Source of the DNA: Porphyromonadaceae bacterium UBA4702 | GTDB lineage: Bacteria; Bacteroidota; Bacteroidia; Bacteroidales; Muribaculaceae | Length of the DNA: 24,310 nt | Direction: 5' to 3' | NCBI GenBank assembly: GCA_002404675.1 | Contig: DHKE01000066.1 | Coordinates: forward strand, 1 to 24,310 | Shown here: positions 8,151 through 15,879 of the stretch, piece after piece | Layout of the letters: every line of letters begins with the position of its first letter | Numbering within the stretch: position 1 is the first letter of the stretch | Position numbers and translations under genes: made by a program | Notes under the pieces: generated by a model | The model's input: the letters and a program-made list of their open reading frames with translations, nothing else | What the model was told of the DNA's origin: nothing | The model's database searches: none

Positions 8151-8212
8151 GTAACTCTTTGCCGAAAGGCACTGCGGCGAGCCACAGACACCGAGCGGCA
8201 CGGCAAAGTTAC
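8151..8212. repeat. Imperfect inverted repeat spanning the citD -7 box and leader
   Basis: The left arm GTAACtcTTTGCCG (8151-8164) is the reverse complement of the right arm CGGCAAAGTTAC (8201-8212) except for a 2-nt insertion, giving 12 matched pairs separated by 36 nt. The right arm contains the whole -7 element, so it is mostly upstream of the predicted transcription start. That favours a DNA-level site (a pair of operator half-sites, or a duplicated motif) over an RNA stem. A small stem TGCC-GAAA-GGCA sits at 8160-8171. The function is unknown. Confidence 0.5.
8175..8199. repeat. Perfect 25-nt mirror repeat in the citD leader
   Basis: The bases from 8175 to 8199 read the same forwards and backwards on a single strand, centred on G8187. 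The half-site is CGGCGAGCCACA. All 12 mirrored pairs match. It is not purine-only, so it does not fit the usual triplex-forming mirror repeat. It lies at the predicted transcription start of the citrate cluster, between the arms of the inverted repeat at 8151-8212. Confidence 0.6.
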
Positions 8213-8235
8213 ACGTTATATTTTAGTTGGCAAAA
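8204..8235 (-). promoter_or_regulatory. Bacteroides-type promoter for the citrate lyase cluster
   Basis: On the minus strand TTTTG (8235-8231) is followed after exactly 19 bp by TAACTTTG (8211-8204). This matches the Bacteroidetes sigma-ABfr consensus, a -33 TTTG and a -7 TAnnTTTG about 19-21 bp apart. The transcription start should fall near 8198, leaving a leader of about 70 nt before the citD ATG at 8129. It is the only strong match I found by eye in this gap on the minus strand. Confidence 0.75.
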
Positions 8236-8360
8236 TAAAATACGGAATATTTTCTTTAATGTTTTGGGAACGTGCCGAAAACTGCTCATATTGACTGGCC
8301 TATGCTGCGGAGTGAGTGGCTAAAAGGTCGGAGAATAGCGTGTGTTCCACGGATTATGTT

Positions 8361-8368
8361 TATATTTG
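8361..8368 (+). promoter_or_regulatory. Possible -7 promoter box for the NlpC/P60 lipoprotein gene
   Basis: TATATTTG matches the Bacteroidetes -7 consensus TAnnTTTG and ends 20 nt before the chosen ATG at 8389. No clean TTTG is present 19-21 bp upstream; only a weak TGTG lies near 8341-8344. It would give a very short leader. Confidence 0.4.
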
Positions 8369-8388
8369 CACTCGCAATGCCCACATGG

Positions 8389-8922
8389 ATGAAAAATAGA
8401 TTTTGCCGGTTGTCGCTTGCGGCTCTGGTCTTTGCCGCGCTGCTTTCTTCGTGCCGCTCCTCGAAGAAGGCGGAAATACCGTCACGCCAAGACCCGACAG
8501 AACATGCTGTGCCGTCGGGTCGGCTGTCTGATGTGCGGCGCAACATAATCAAGGAGGCGAAAACATGGCTTGGCACGCCTTACGTGTATGCTGCGCAGGA
8601 GAAAGGTTCTGGCACGGACTGCTCGGGAATGGTCATGCAGGTCTTCCTGTTGGTCGTGGATTGCCGTTTGCCGCGCAATAGTGCCAAGCAAGCGGAGTAC
8701 TGCCGCCGCATCCGAGCAGAGGAGGCTATTGCCGGCGACCTCGTGTTTTTCGCTACGGGGAAAGACCCCAAGCGCGTGAGCCATGTGGGAATACTTGTAG
8801 ATGAGGACAGTTTCATACACGCATCCAGCTCCAAAGGCGTGGTCGTGTCGCGGCTCTCTAACCAATGGTATTCCAAGCGGCTGCTGATGTACGGTCGCGT
8901 CCCCGCCTTGGACAAGAATTGA
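8389..8922 (+). CDS. NlpC/P60-family lipoprotein (cell-wall peptidase)
   Basis: Predicted cysteine peptidase cutting peptide cross-links of peptidoglycan, anchored as a lipoprotein. With the ATG at 8389 it is 177 aa: a basic N-terminus (MKNRFCR), a hydrophobic stretch and the lipobox ALLSSC with C22 as the lipidated residue. The NlpC/P60 domain covers about 48-172, with catalytic C78 in TDCSG, H132 in SHVGI and H144 in FIHAS, the usual Cys-His-His set. In-frame starts further upstream (GTG at 8272, ATG at 8355 or 8377) would put extra residues before the signal peptide, and the first would also precede the likely promoter box, so 8389 is preferred. It is the only plus-strand gene here, divergent from the citrate cluster and convergent with the mazG-like gene, with 17 bp between the stops. 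Confidence 0.9.
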   Translation: MKNRFCRLSLAALVFAALLSSCRSSKKAEIPSRQDPTEHAVPSGRLSDVRRNIIKEAKTWLGTPYVYAAQEKGSGTDCSGMVMQVFLLVVDCRLPRNSAKQAEYCRRIRAEEAIAGDLVFFATGKDPKRVSHVGILVDEDSFIHASSSKGVVVSRLSNQWYSKRLLMYGRVPALDKN

Positions 8923-8939
8923 TGCGCCTTGTGCTGAGG

Positions 8940-9266
8940 TCAGCGGTTGTCGCCGGAGCCGTGGACGCGGTCACGGTTGGCGCGTGACCGCGTCTTGACG
9001 AGGTTCATCTCGGCTATTTCTTCGAGCGTGTAGCCGAGGTCGCGGGCTGTGGCTGCAAGATACCACATCACGTCGCCTAATTCCTTGGCTATTTCGGACT
9101 TGACGGTTTCGTCGGTGAAGTTGCCGCCTTTGTCGCGGATGGTTTTCTTCACCTTGTCGGCGACTTCGCCGGCTTCCCCTGCCAGCCCCAATGCGGGGTA
9201 GACCACTGGCAGTGTCTCGTAAATGGCTGTCCGCATGGCGCGGTCTTGGTATTCGTTCAGTTCCAT
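8940..9266 (-). CDS. MazG-like nucleotide pyrophosphohydrolase
   Basis: Predicted all-alpha NTP pyrophosphohydrolase that hydrolyses nucleoside triphosphates to monophosphates and pyrophosphate, a nucleotide-pool cleaning role. The protein has 108 aa and a single MazG domain. The metal-binding pattern is visible as E31-A-G-E34 (GLAGEAGEVADKVKK) and E62-L-G-D65 (EIAKELGDVMWYL). It is about the size of the single-domain MazG-like proteins rather than the two-domain E. coli MazG. It starts 13 nt after the nspC stop and ends the long minus-strand run. Its last codons contain a perfect 12-bp hairpin (8964-8994). The actual substrate cannot be told from sequence. Confidence 0.88.
   Translation of the reverse strand: MELNEYQDRAMRTAIYETLPVVYPALGLAGEAGEVADKVKKTIRDKGGNFTDETVKSEIAKELGDVMWYLAATARDLGYTLEEIAEMNLVKTRSRANRDRVHGSGDNR
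8964..8994. repeat. Perfect 12-bp inverted repeat with 7-nt loop (hairpin)
   Basis: GACGCGGTCACG (8964-8975) and CGTGACCGCGTC (8983-8994) are exact reverse complements around the loop GTTGGCG. It lies inside the last codons of the mazG-like gene and 42 nt past the convergent NlpC/P60 stop. No T-run follows on either strand, so it is not a classical intrinsic terminator. It could still halt transcription from either side or protect the mRNA 3' end. Confidence 0.75.
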
Positions 9267-9279
9267 GTCGAAATCGTTG

Positions 9280-10419
9280 TCAGTCCATGCGGTCGCGGTA
9301 GTCTTCGTATGTGTAATGGCGCAGCAGCCGAGTCTCTCCGGTGAGGCTTTGCAGCAGCACGTCGGGGTGCTGAATGCCGTTGAACATTGTCGTTTTGACG
9401 TTGGTGTAATGGTTCATGTCGAGCAGCGTCAGCCTGTCGCCGGCTTTCAGCGGCTTTGCAAATTTCCAGTCGCCTACGAAGTCCCCGCTCAGGCATGAAT
9501 TTCCTCCGAGGCGGTATGTTATGCCGTCGGTCGCGTCGTCGGGCAATGCTTCCAGTATGTTAGGGCGGTACGGCATCTCGAGGCAGTCGGGCATGTGGCA
9601 CGCAAATGACGCATCGATGATTGCTGTGCGTATGCCGTCACGCTCGATGACATCGAGGACTGTGACGATGAGGTCGCCGGTCTGCCAGGTGAATGCGCTG
9701 CCGGGTTCCATGATGATGTCGAGGTGCGGATAGCTCTCTTTGAAGGCGTTGAGCGTCTTGACGAGGTGGTCGATGTCATATCCGCGGCGTGTCATGAGGT
9801 GTCCGCCGCCCATGTTGACCCATTTCACCTGCGGCAGCAGATGACCGTATTGCCGCTTGAATGCGTCGAGGACTTTCTCGAGGTCGTAGCTGGTCGATTC
9901 GCAGAGGGCGTGGAAGTGCAGCCCCTCGATGCCTTCGGGCAGATTGTCGCCTATTGTGTCCGGGTTTTCGCCGAAACGGGAGCCGGGCATACAGGGGTTG
10001 TAAATGTCAGTTTCTATCACGCTGCACCGAGGGTTTACGCGCAGTCCGGCAGACACGTGCCTCCCCTTCGAGTTGTGTTCTCTCAATGCGTCTGCATGGC
10101 GGCTGTATTGCGCTAGCGAGTTGAAAGTGATGTGTGTGCAGCCGGTGAGGAACTGCGGGAATGTTTCGTCTGTATATACCGGGCAGTAAGCGTGTACGTC
10201 ACCGCCGAGGTAGTCATGTGATAGCCGCATCTCGTTGATAGACGAGGCGGTGGAGTCCTTGACGTACTCTGCGATTATGGGGAATGACTTCCATAGGGCA
10301 TTGGCCTTGAACGCCATGATTATATTCACGCCAGTGCGTTGCATCACGCCGGTTATGATCTCGAGGTTGCGGCGCAGATGCTCCTCATAGACTATGTAGT
10401 ATGGTGTCTGATGTGTCAT
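9280..10419 (-). CDS. nspC: Carboxynorspermidine/carboxyspermidine decarboxylase
   Basis: PLP-dependent decarboxylase of the alanine-racemase-fold group that turns carboxyspermidine into spermidine, the last step of the alternative polyamine route found in many Bacteroidetes and Vibrio. The 379-aa length is normal. K38 in IIMAFKANAL is the expected Schiff-base lysine. Further hallmarks are GLHFHALCESTSYDLE around 175-190, VNMGGGHLMTR, MEPGSAF and FACHMPDCLEMPYRP. The start overlaps the helicase stop by 4 nt (ATGA at 10419-10416), so it is probably co-translated with that gene. Its partner, carboxynorspermidine dehydrogenase, is not in the window. Confidence 0.94.
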   Translation of the reverse strand: MTHQTPYYIVYEEHLRRNLEIITGVMQRTGVNIIMAFKANALWKSFPIIAEYVKDSTASSINEMRLSHDYLGGDVHAYCPVYTDETFPQFLTGCTHITFNSLAQYSRHADALREHNSKGRHVSAGLRVNPRCSVIETDIYNPCMPGSRFGENPDTIGDNLPEGIEGLHFHALCESTSYDLEKVLDAFKRQYGHLLPQVKWVNMGGGHLMTRRGYDIDHLVKTLNAFKESYPHLDIIMEPGSAFTWQTGDLIVTVLDVIERDGIRTAIIDASFACHMPDCLEMPYRPNILEALPDDATDGITYRLGGNSCLSGDFVGDWKFAKPLKAGDRLTLLDMNHYTNVKTTMFNGIQHPDVLLQSLTGETRLLRHYTYEDYRDRMD

Positions 10420-12755
10420 GGTATGATGAATTTGGCAAATTTCAGCAGGAGCTTTTTCTCGCCGGCTTCGCTGAAATTGGCGTGTATGATATGGTTTGAC
10501 GTTGACGTGTCGATTTTGGTTATTACTCCTTCGCCGAAGACGTTGTGGAATATCTTCATGCCGAGCGTGAGTTCTGCTGCCTCATGCATGGTCATGTCCC
10601 CTTCAGGCTTGGCTTGGGTTGTGACCGGTTGTTTCTTTGCCAGCGAGGCAGCTTCGGTTTTAGGGAATGATGGGTATATGCTGCTGTTGCTGGATGTGCG
10701 GTATGTATTCTTTCGTGCGAATGACGAACCGTATGCCCCCTTGCCGGCGGTGAAGTGTAGGTACTGCTTGTCAATCTCCTTGATAAACCGCGACGGCTTG
10801 GAATAAACTATCTGCCCGTTGCGGAAGCGGCTTTGGGCGTATGAAATGGTGCATGTCTTTTCGGCTCGCGTTATGGCGACATACATCAGTCGGCGTTCCT
10901 CCTCAATGGCATCTGGTATGCCGCCGGTCATGGCTGAAGGGAAAAGTTCCTCTTCGAGGCCGACTATGTATACGTGCTTGAACTCAAGGCCTTTGGCAGC
11001 ATGCACTGTCATGAGCGTCACCACGCCGCTCTTGTCAGTTATTTCACCGTCGGCATTGTCGCTGTCCTGGTCTGTGGCGAGCGATATTTCGGAGAGGAAT
11101 GAATACATGTCTTCGTTGGTGTCATTGTCGCGGGCTGTGTCAGCAAACTGCTTTGTGGCATTGAGCAACTCCGTCAGGTTCTCTTTTTGGGAAATGGCTT
11201 CGGGAGTGTTGTCGTAAGCGAGGGCGGCAATCATGCCAGACCTGTTCATCACGAGCTGTGCCACGGAGTACGCATCGCTTCCTTCGCGGTTGTTGGCATC
11301 GACTGTTTCGCGTATTATTGCTGTGAAGTCTGCCAGTTTGCGCTGTGTGCCGCTGTGTACGGCCACTCCGTATTTTTGCAGGTCATTGAGCACGTCCCAT
11401 ACACTCGTGTCGTGCCGTGTCGCCGCCTCTTTCAGCTTGTCGATGGTCGTTCTGCCGATGCCGCGTTTCGGATAGTTTATGACGCGCAGCAATGCCTGGT
11501 CGTCGTCAGGGTTGACGGCGGTGCGGAAATAGCAGACGGCGTCTTTGATTTCCTTGCGCTGGTAGAACGACAGTCCTCCGTATATACGGTAAGCGATGTC
11601 GAGGTGGCGCAGTTCCTCTTCCAATGTGCGAGACTGCGCATTTGTGCGGTAGAATATGGCGTAGTCGTTGTAGCTGTCATGGTTTGTAAGGCGCGATTCC
11701 ATAATCCGGGAGGCGATGATGCGAGCCTCTTCGATGTCGGAATATGTATTAATCACCTCGATAGGGTTGCCGACTTCGTTCTCGCTGTAAACGTTCTTCT
11801 TCATCTGCCGGTGGTTCTTCTTGATGAGCGAGCCGGCGGCATTGATTATGGTCTGTGTCGAGCGGTAGTTGCGTTCGAGCTTGAACACTTTCAGCCCTTT
11901 GAGCTGCTTTGACAGGTGAAGGATGTTGTCGATTTCCGCGCCACGGAATGAGTAGATGCTTTGCGCATCGTCGCCGACGACGCAGAGGTGACGGTCTTCG
12001 CCGCACATCTGCATGATAGCAAGGTGCTGGGCGAAGTTGGTGTCCTGGTACTCGTCAACGAGAATGTACCGGAAGAACTTCTGGTAATATTTCGCTACGT
12101 CGGGGAAATCGCGGAGCAGTATGTTCATGTAGAGGAGAATGTCGTCGAAGTCCATGGCTTGCGCCAGTCGGCAACGGCGGCAATATGCCTCATATATCTT
12201 GCCGGTGAGAGGGCGGTTGGCCTGACGGTCGGCGTAATAGTAGTCGTTGTCTTGCAAGTATGCGTCGGGAGATACTAGGCGGTTCTTGGCATTTGAGATA
12301 ACTGACTGGATGGTGTTGGGCCGGTAGGCCTTGTCGTCAAGACACATCTCATTGATTATGCTTTTGATCAACGCACGGGAGTCGGCAGCGTCGTATATTG
12401 TGAAATTGTCCTTGAACCCGAGTTTGTCTGCGTGCAGGTGCAGGATTCGCAGGAATATGGAGTGGAATGTTCCCATCCAAATGCGGTTTGCCACGGAGAA
12501 CCCAGCGACCGCAGCTATGCGCTCTTTCATCTCACGCGCAGCCTTGTTTGTAAATGTCAGAGCCATAAGCCTGTTTGGCTCATACCCGAGAGAGATGAGG
12601 TGAATGATCTTGTATGTCAAAACGCGGGTCTTGCCGCTGCCGGCACCGGCTATCACGAGCGACGGGCCGTCGTTGTAGACCACGGCTTCGCGCTGTTGCG
12701 GGTTCAGTTTGTCGAGGTAGTTGTAATCCGGTGTCGGGGCGTTGTACAGTGTCAT
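10416..12755 (-). CDS. uvrD: UvrD/PcrA-type superfamily 1A DNA helicase
   Basis: ATP-dependent 3'-5' DNA helicase for nucleotide excision repair, mismatch repair or clearing of replication blocks. The 779-aa length is typical. Motifs in order are: Q-motif LNPQQREAV near 17-25, Walker A AGAGSGKT at 36-43, motif Ia LTFTNKAAREM near 66-76, Walker B VDEYQDT at 233-239, motif III GDDAQSIYSFRGA, motif IV RNYRS, motif V TVHAAKGLEF and motif VI YVAITRA. The C-terminal 45 residues (GMKIFHNVFGEGVIT onward) match the small Tudor-like domain of PcrA/UvrD. The start follows the HsdR-N gene stop by one base. The stop overlaps nspC. I cannot separate UvrD from PcrA by eye. Confidence 0.95.
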   Translation of the reverse strand: MTLYNAPTPDYNYLDKLNPQQREAVVYNDGPSLVIAGAGSGKTRVLTYKIIHLISLGYEPNRLMALTFTNKAAREMKERIAAVAGFSVANRIWMGTFHSIFLRILHLHADKLGFKDNFTIYDAADSRALIKSIINEMCLDDKAYRPNTIQSVISNAKNRLVSPDAYLQDNDYYYADRQANRPLTGKIYEAYCRRCRLAQAMDFDDILLYMNILLRDFPDVAKYYQKFFRYILVDEYQDTNFAQHLAIMQMCGEDRHLCVVGDDAQSIYSFRGAEIDNILHLSKQLKGLKVFKLERNYRSTQTIINAAGSLIKKNHRQMKKNVYSENEVGNPIEVINTYSDIEEARIIASRIMESRLTNHDSYNDYAIFYRTNAQSRTLEEELRHLDIAYRIYGGLSFYQRKEIKDAVCYFRTAVNPDDDQALLRVINYPKRGIGRTTIDKLKEAATRHDTSVWDVLNDLQKYGVAVHSGTQRKLADFTAIIRETVDANNREGSDAYSVAQLVMNRSGMIAALAYDNTPEAISQKENLTELLNATKQFADTARDNDTNEDMYSFLSEISLATDQDSDNADGEITDKSGVVTLMTVHAAKGLEFKHVYIVGLEEELFPSAMTGGIPDAIEEERRLMYVAITRAEKTCTISYAQSRFRNGQIVYSKPSRFIKEIDKQYLHFTAGKGAYGSSFARKNTYRTSSNSSIYPSFPKTEAASLAKKQPVTTQAKPEGDMTMHEAAELTLGMKIFHNVFGEGVITKIDTSTSNHIIHANFSEAGEKKLLLKFAKFIIP

Positions 12756-12756
12756 G

Positions 12757-13248
12757 TCAGTTGCTGCTGAAGTCGGTTGCGATGTTGCGGTAGTCTGGTA
12801 TTTGGGCTATGAAATGATAGTTGCCGTGGATGTAGTCTATCATGCAGCAGTAGTGCATTATACCGTTTGACACGACAAGGTAGCGTGCATGGAGAACCAT
12901 GTTGTAGCGGACTATCTGGTCAAACACGTCCTGCGTTATCTGTATGTGCGGAGCCTTGTATTCCACTATCATCAGCGGCTTTCCGCCCGCGCCGAACACG
13001 ACCGTGTCGCAGCGTCGAGCGGTGTCGTTGAGCTCGATTTTCATCTCGTTGGCGATGACCGATTCGGGATAGTGCAGCCTCACCCTCATGAAATTCACGA
13101 AGTGCAGCCTGACGTATTCTTCGGGCGTGAGAACCACGTCCTTGTGGCGCAGCGGGTCATAGACCTTAACCGTGTCGCCATGGCGTGAGATGCGCATCTC
13201 GCACGGTGGCAGGTTCAATGGTGGCAGAGAGGGTGTGTTCTCATTCAT
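12757..13248 (-). CDS. Stand-alone HsdR N-terminal domain protein (PD-(D/E)xK nuclease fold)
   Basis: A 163-aa protein consisting almost only of the nuclease-fold N-terminal domain of type I restriction R subunits. D81 (RRCDTVVF) and E97-x-K99 (IVEYKAP) form the PD-(D/E)xK core, and a QxxRYN motif follows (QIVRYN at 112-117). No helicase, specificity or methylase gene is nearby, so this is not a restriction system. Such single-domain proteins are common in Bacteroidetes and their role is not known to me. The ATG at 13248 overlaps the S1/P1 nuclease stop by 4 nt (ATGA), which supports this start over an in-frame ATG at 13365 inside the previous gene. It ends one base before the helicase start, hinting at a DNA repair link. 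Confidence 0.82.
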   Translation of the reverse strand: MNENTPSLPPLNLPPCEMRISRHGDTVKVYDPLRHKDVVLTPEEYVRLHFVNFMRVRLHYPESVIANEMKIELNDTARRCDTVVFGAGGKPLMIVEYKAPHIQITQDVFDQIVRYNMVLHARYLVVSNGIMHYCCMIDYIHGNYHFIAQIPDYRNIATDFSSN

Positions 13249-14069
13249 GGACGGTGGAAGTCGATTGATGATTTCGGCGTGTATTGCGGGTCGAAAATGG
13301 CGTTCAGAATATCCGACAGGCGAAGTCCGCCTTTGAGGAAACACTCTTCCACCGTTGGCGTCCACTCTGCAATATAGTCGTATGAAATCTTTGTGCCTTT
13401 GGGTGTGGCTGCATATACCTGAGTGCAGATGCGGTATGTCTCTTTTGCCCAGTCGTCTATGCTGCCCTGCATGAGTGTCTCGGCTCGTTGTGCCGGAAGC
13501 CGGTCTATCTGGTCAGCCCATTCCGTATAGCTCCATTTGTGTGCGCTTTCGGGGAGCATCGAGTCCCACAGCTTGTGTAGCGACACTTTGCGGTCGAAAT
13601 ACTTTACGGCCCACTTGTTGCCGCCCAGGTCAGTCTCGTGGCCGAGGTGCATGGGCTGGTGCAGGTCGCCGAGGAGATGCACTATCATCTTCAGAGCCAG
13701 TACGCGCTCAGAGTATGGCTGTTTGGGGTCGAGCATGATGCCGATTTCGCGGTTCAGCGCAGTGACTATGTTGCCGCGAGACAGTGTGGGTGCAGATTCG
13801 TATGTCTGGTCAGCGTCGATATTCTTATAGTGCCAGGTTATGGAATAGATGTATTTCGGGGTGTGCGAGGCATTGTCGAGCCAGTTGGCGTAATAGACTA
13901 TCGACTTGCCGTCGAGCAATGAGTCAATTGCGGCGGCGGTTGTGGGTGTGAGGTGGCGAGAGGCTATTTCAGCCACCGTGTCATGGCCTTTCTGCCCCCA
14001 GCCGAAAGCGGTGTTGACGCACGTTATTGCCAATACGGCTGCTATAAGGAGATACTTTATGCGTTTCAT
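13245..14069 (-). CDS. Secreted S1/P1-type zinc nuclease
   Basis: Predicted periplasmic or secreted nuclease for single-stranded DNA and RNA. It has 274 aa with a signal peptide of about 23 residues (KRIKYLLIAAVLAI, cut after AFG). The mature protein would begin with W24-GQKGH29. In P1 nuclease the N-terminal Trp is a zinc ligand, so this fit is telling. Other zinc residues are visible: D65 in ANWLDN, H80 in ITWH, H131 and D135 in HLLGDLHQPMH, and the H-x3-D pattern in HLGHETDLGGN (141-151). It starts 30 nt after the U32 gene stop. Its stop overlaps the HsdR-N gene by 4 nt. The likely role is nucleotide scavenging outside the cytoplasm. Confidence 0.93.
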   Translation of the reverse strand: MKRIKYLLIAAVLAITCVNTAFGWGQKGHDTVAEIASRHLTPTTAAAIDSLLDGKSIVYYANWLDNASHTPKYIYSITWHYKNIDADQTYESAPTLSRGNIVTALNREIGIMLDPKQPYSERVLALKMIVHLLGDLHQPMHLGHETDLGGNKWAVKYFDRKVSLHKLWDSMLPESAHKWSYTEWADQIDRLPAQRAETLMQGSIDDWAKETYRICTQVYAATPKGTKISYDYIAEWTPTVEECFLKGGLRLSDILNAIFDPQYTPKSSIDFHRP

Positions 14070-14099
14070 TGCAGTGAATTGTTTTTATGAAGAGGTTGG

Positions 14100-15869
14100 T
14101 CATAGTTTGATGAGGGACATTTCACAGCGGCTGCAATCGGTTTCGATGCGAAAACGGTTGTTGTCGTTGTCGATAGAGTAAGGCGGTCTTGCGTGTTTGT
14201 TGTCACGCAGGCACAACCCAGCCTGGCGCAAAATGCAGTGGCGCGATGTCATCACGCTGCATCCGTTGAGGCTTTTGCGCAAGGCTTCTGCCGCCGGCTC
14301 TATGTCTGCCACGCCGTGTTCTTTGTAGAATGAGGCTGCTTTGCTGTTGGAGACGTTTGCGCGGTAGTCCAGCCGCTTTGCCGGGAATGTGGATTTCAAA
14401 TCCTCGGCGCTGCGGTACCGGAACGGATATGACGCGGCGGCAGCCGTGTCGAGAGCCTTCAATCCGCGGCGGCGCAGGTCAGCAAGCTGCGAGTTTGGTA
14501 TGAAGACTGTTTCACCGATGCTGTCGGTGAAATCTCGCAGCTGGTAAATTGTTCCGCCTGTTTTCTCGAACACGCCACGGCGGTTTTGCGGCTTTTGGGC
14601 AATGTCGGTAGTGGGGGAGAAGCATACTCGTGCTGACAAGCCGCGCTCGTCAGCGAGCGTAAGCCCTTTTGCGTCAAGGCTCATCGATACTGCTATCTTA
14701 CGCTCGGCTGTGTCTCGCGAGAGCATTTGCTCCCACTGAACATCATAGGTGCGGTGTAACGTAATCCCATGGGGAATGCGCTTGTTGCCGGCTGCGTATA
14801 TCTTGCCGTTATCTATGCGGTTGACGCGCACGCCTGTATATTGTCCGTTTTCAAACCAGCTGATGCCGTCGCCGTTGTTGAGTGAGGCTGTATCGTGTAT
14901 CACCTCGCCGAGTGACTTAGGGGTCAATGTCGAGGCAAGGTCACTGTTGCGGCGGTTTGTCAGGCAGAAGTCCGTGTACCCCCGGTTAAAGCTCTTGTCC
15001 AGGTCGGGAGTAAAAGAAATGTCCGACTTGCCGTATGAGCTGCGGCAATATGACTGCGGATTTTCCTCGATTATCCTGTCAAGGAGCTGACGGTAGTATG
15101 CAGTTGTGTTCTTCACATATTTCACGTCTTTCAGCCGTCCCTCAATCTTGAATGAGGACACGCCGGCATTTACCATGTCTGCCAGAGATCGCGAGGCATT
15201 AAAGTCGTGCATTGACAGAAGGTACTTGTCGCGCATGACAATTCTGCCAGTGCCGTCATAGAGCGTGTAAGGCATACGGCATATTTGTGCGCACTCGCCT
15301 CGGTTTGCGCTTCGCCCTCCGCAGGCGAGCGAGGCATGGCAGCGGCCTGAATAGCTGACACACAGTGCGCCGTGGATGAAACACTCCACTGGGACATTTA
15401 CGGTATTGCATACCGTGCGTATCTCGTTGAGAGTCAGCTCACGTGCGAGTACTAACTGCGAGAAACCGGCATCTTGCAGGAAACGTGCCTTTTCGGGCGT
15501 GCTTATGTCGCACTGTGTGCTGGCGTGCAACTGTATCGGGGGTATGTCCATACGCAATATTCCCATATCCTGAACTATTATGGCATCCACGCCAGCCCGG
15601 TACAAGTCAGATAACAGCCGCTCGACGGTCTGCAGCTCATTCTCGTAGACTATTGTGTTCACAGTCACATAGATGCGTGCGCGATAGGGATGTGCAAAAT
15701 CCACAAGCCCGCGTATGTCGTCCACTGAATTGCTTGCGGCACTGCGTGCGCCGTGGCTTGACGCACCGATGTAGACAGCGTCCGCGCCGTGGAGAATGGC
15801 TTGGCGTGCTGTTTCCGCATCGCGTGCCGGGGCAAGGAGTTCGAGCGGTCTTGGCTTCTGGCTGTTCAT
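14100..15869 (-). CDS. Peptidase U32 family protein (probable RNA hydroxylase, RlhA/TrhP group)
   Basis: 589 aa. Despite the family name, E. coli relatives RlhA and TrhP act in hydroxylation of 23S rRNA and tRNA bases, so an RNA-modifying role is more likely than proteolysis. The N-terminal barrel has LELLAPARDAETARQAILHGADAVYIG near 9-35, in the pattern of the family. The signature with a cysteine cluster covers 164-201 (C170, C177, C183, C193, C197), followed by SFKIEGRLKDVKYV at 239-252. The C-terminal domain ends with a second cysteine pair (DCSRCEM). Length and C-terminal extension resemble RlhA more than the shorter TrhP. It starts 10 nt after the purF stop. The substrate is not decided by sequence. 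Confidence 0.88.
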   Translation of the reverse strand: MNSQKPRPLELLAPARDAETARQAILHGADAVYIGASSHGARSAASNSVDDIRGLVDFAHPYRARIYVTVNTIVYENELQTVERLLSDLYRAGVDAIIVQDMGILRMDIPPIQLHASTQCDISTPEKARFLQDAGFSQLVLARELTLNEIRTVCNTVNVPVECFIHGALCVSYSGRCHASLACGGRSANRGECAQICRMPYTLYDGTGRIVMRDKYLLSMHDFNASRSLADMVNAGVSSFKIEGRLKDVKYVKNTTAYYRQLLDRIIEENPQSYCRSSYGKSDISFTPDLDKSFNRGYTDFCLTNRRNSDLASTLTPKSLGEVIHDTASLNNGDGISWFENGQYTGVRVNRIDNGKIYAAGNKRIPHGITLHRTYDVQWEQMLSRDTAERKIAVSMSLDAKGLTLADERGLSARVCFSPTTDIAQKPQNRRGVFEKTGGTIYQLRDFTDSIGETVFIPNSQLADLRRRGLKALDTAAAASYPFRYRSAEDLKSTFPAKRLDYRANVSNSKAASFYKEHGVADIEPAAEALRKSLNGCSVMTSRHCILRQAGLCLRDNKHARPPYSIDNDNNRFRIETDCSRCEMSLIKL

Positions 15870-15879
15870 GCGTTGGAGG

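Noticed and set aside
8272..8388. Upstream GTG start for the NlpC/P60 gene
   Set aside because: It would place 39 residues in front of a standard lipoprotein signal peptide and begin before the likely promoter box.
11187..11912. A 241-codon plus-strand open frame opposite the helicase
   Set aside because: Antisense shadow of helicase motifs; no start signal or recognisable domain.
12757..14069. A restriction-modification or defence system suggested by the HsdR-N domain
   Set aside because: No methylase, specificity subunit or restriction helicase is present. The neighbours are repair and housekeeping genes.
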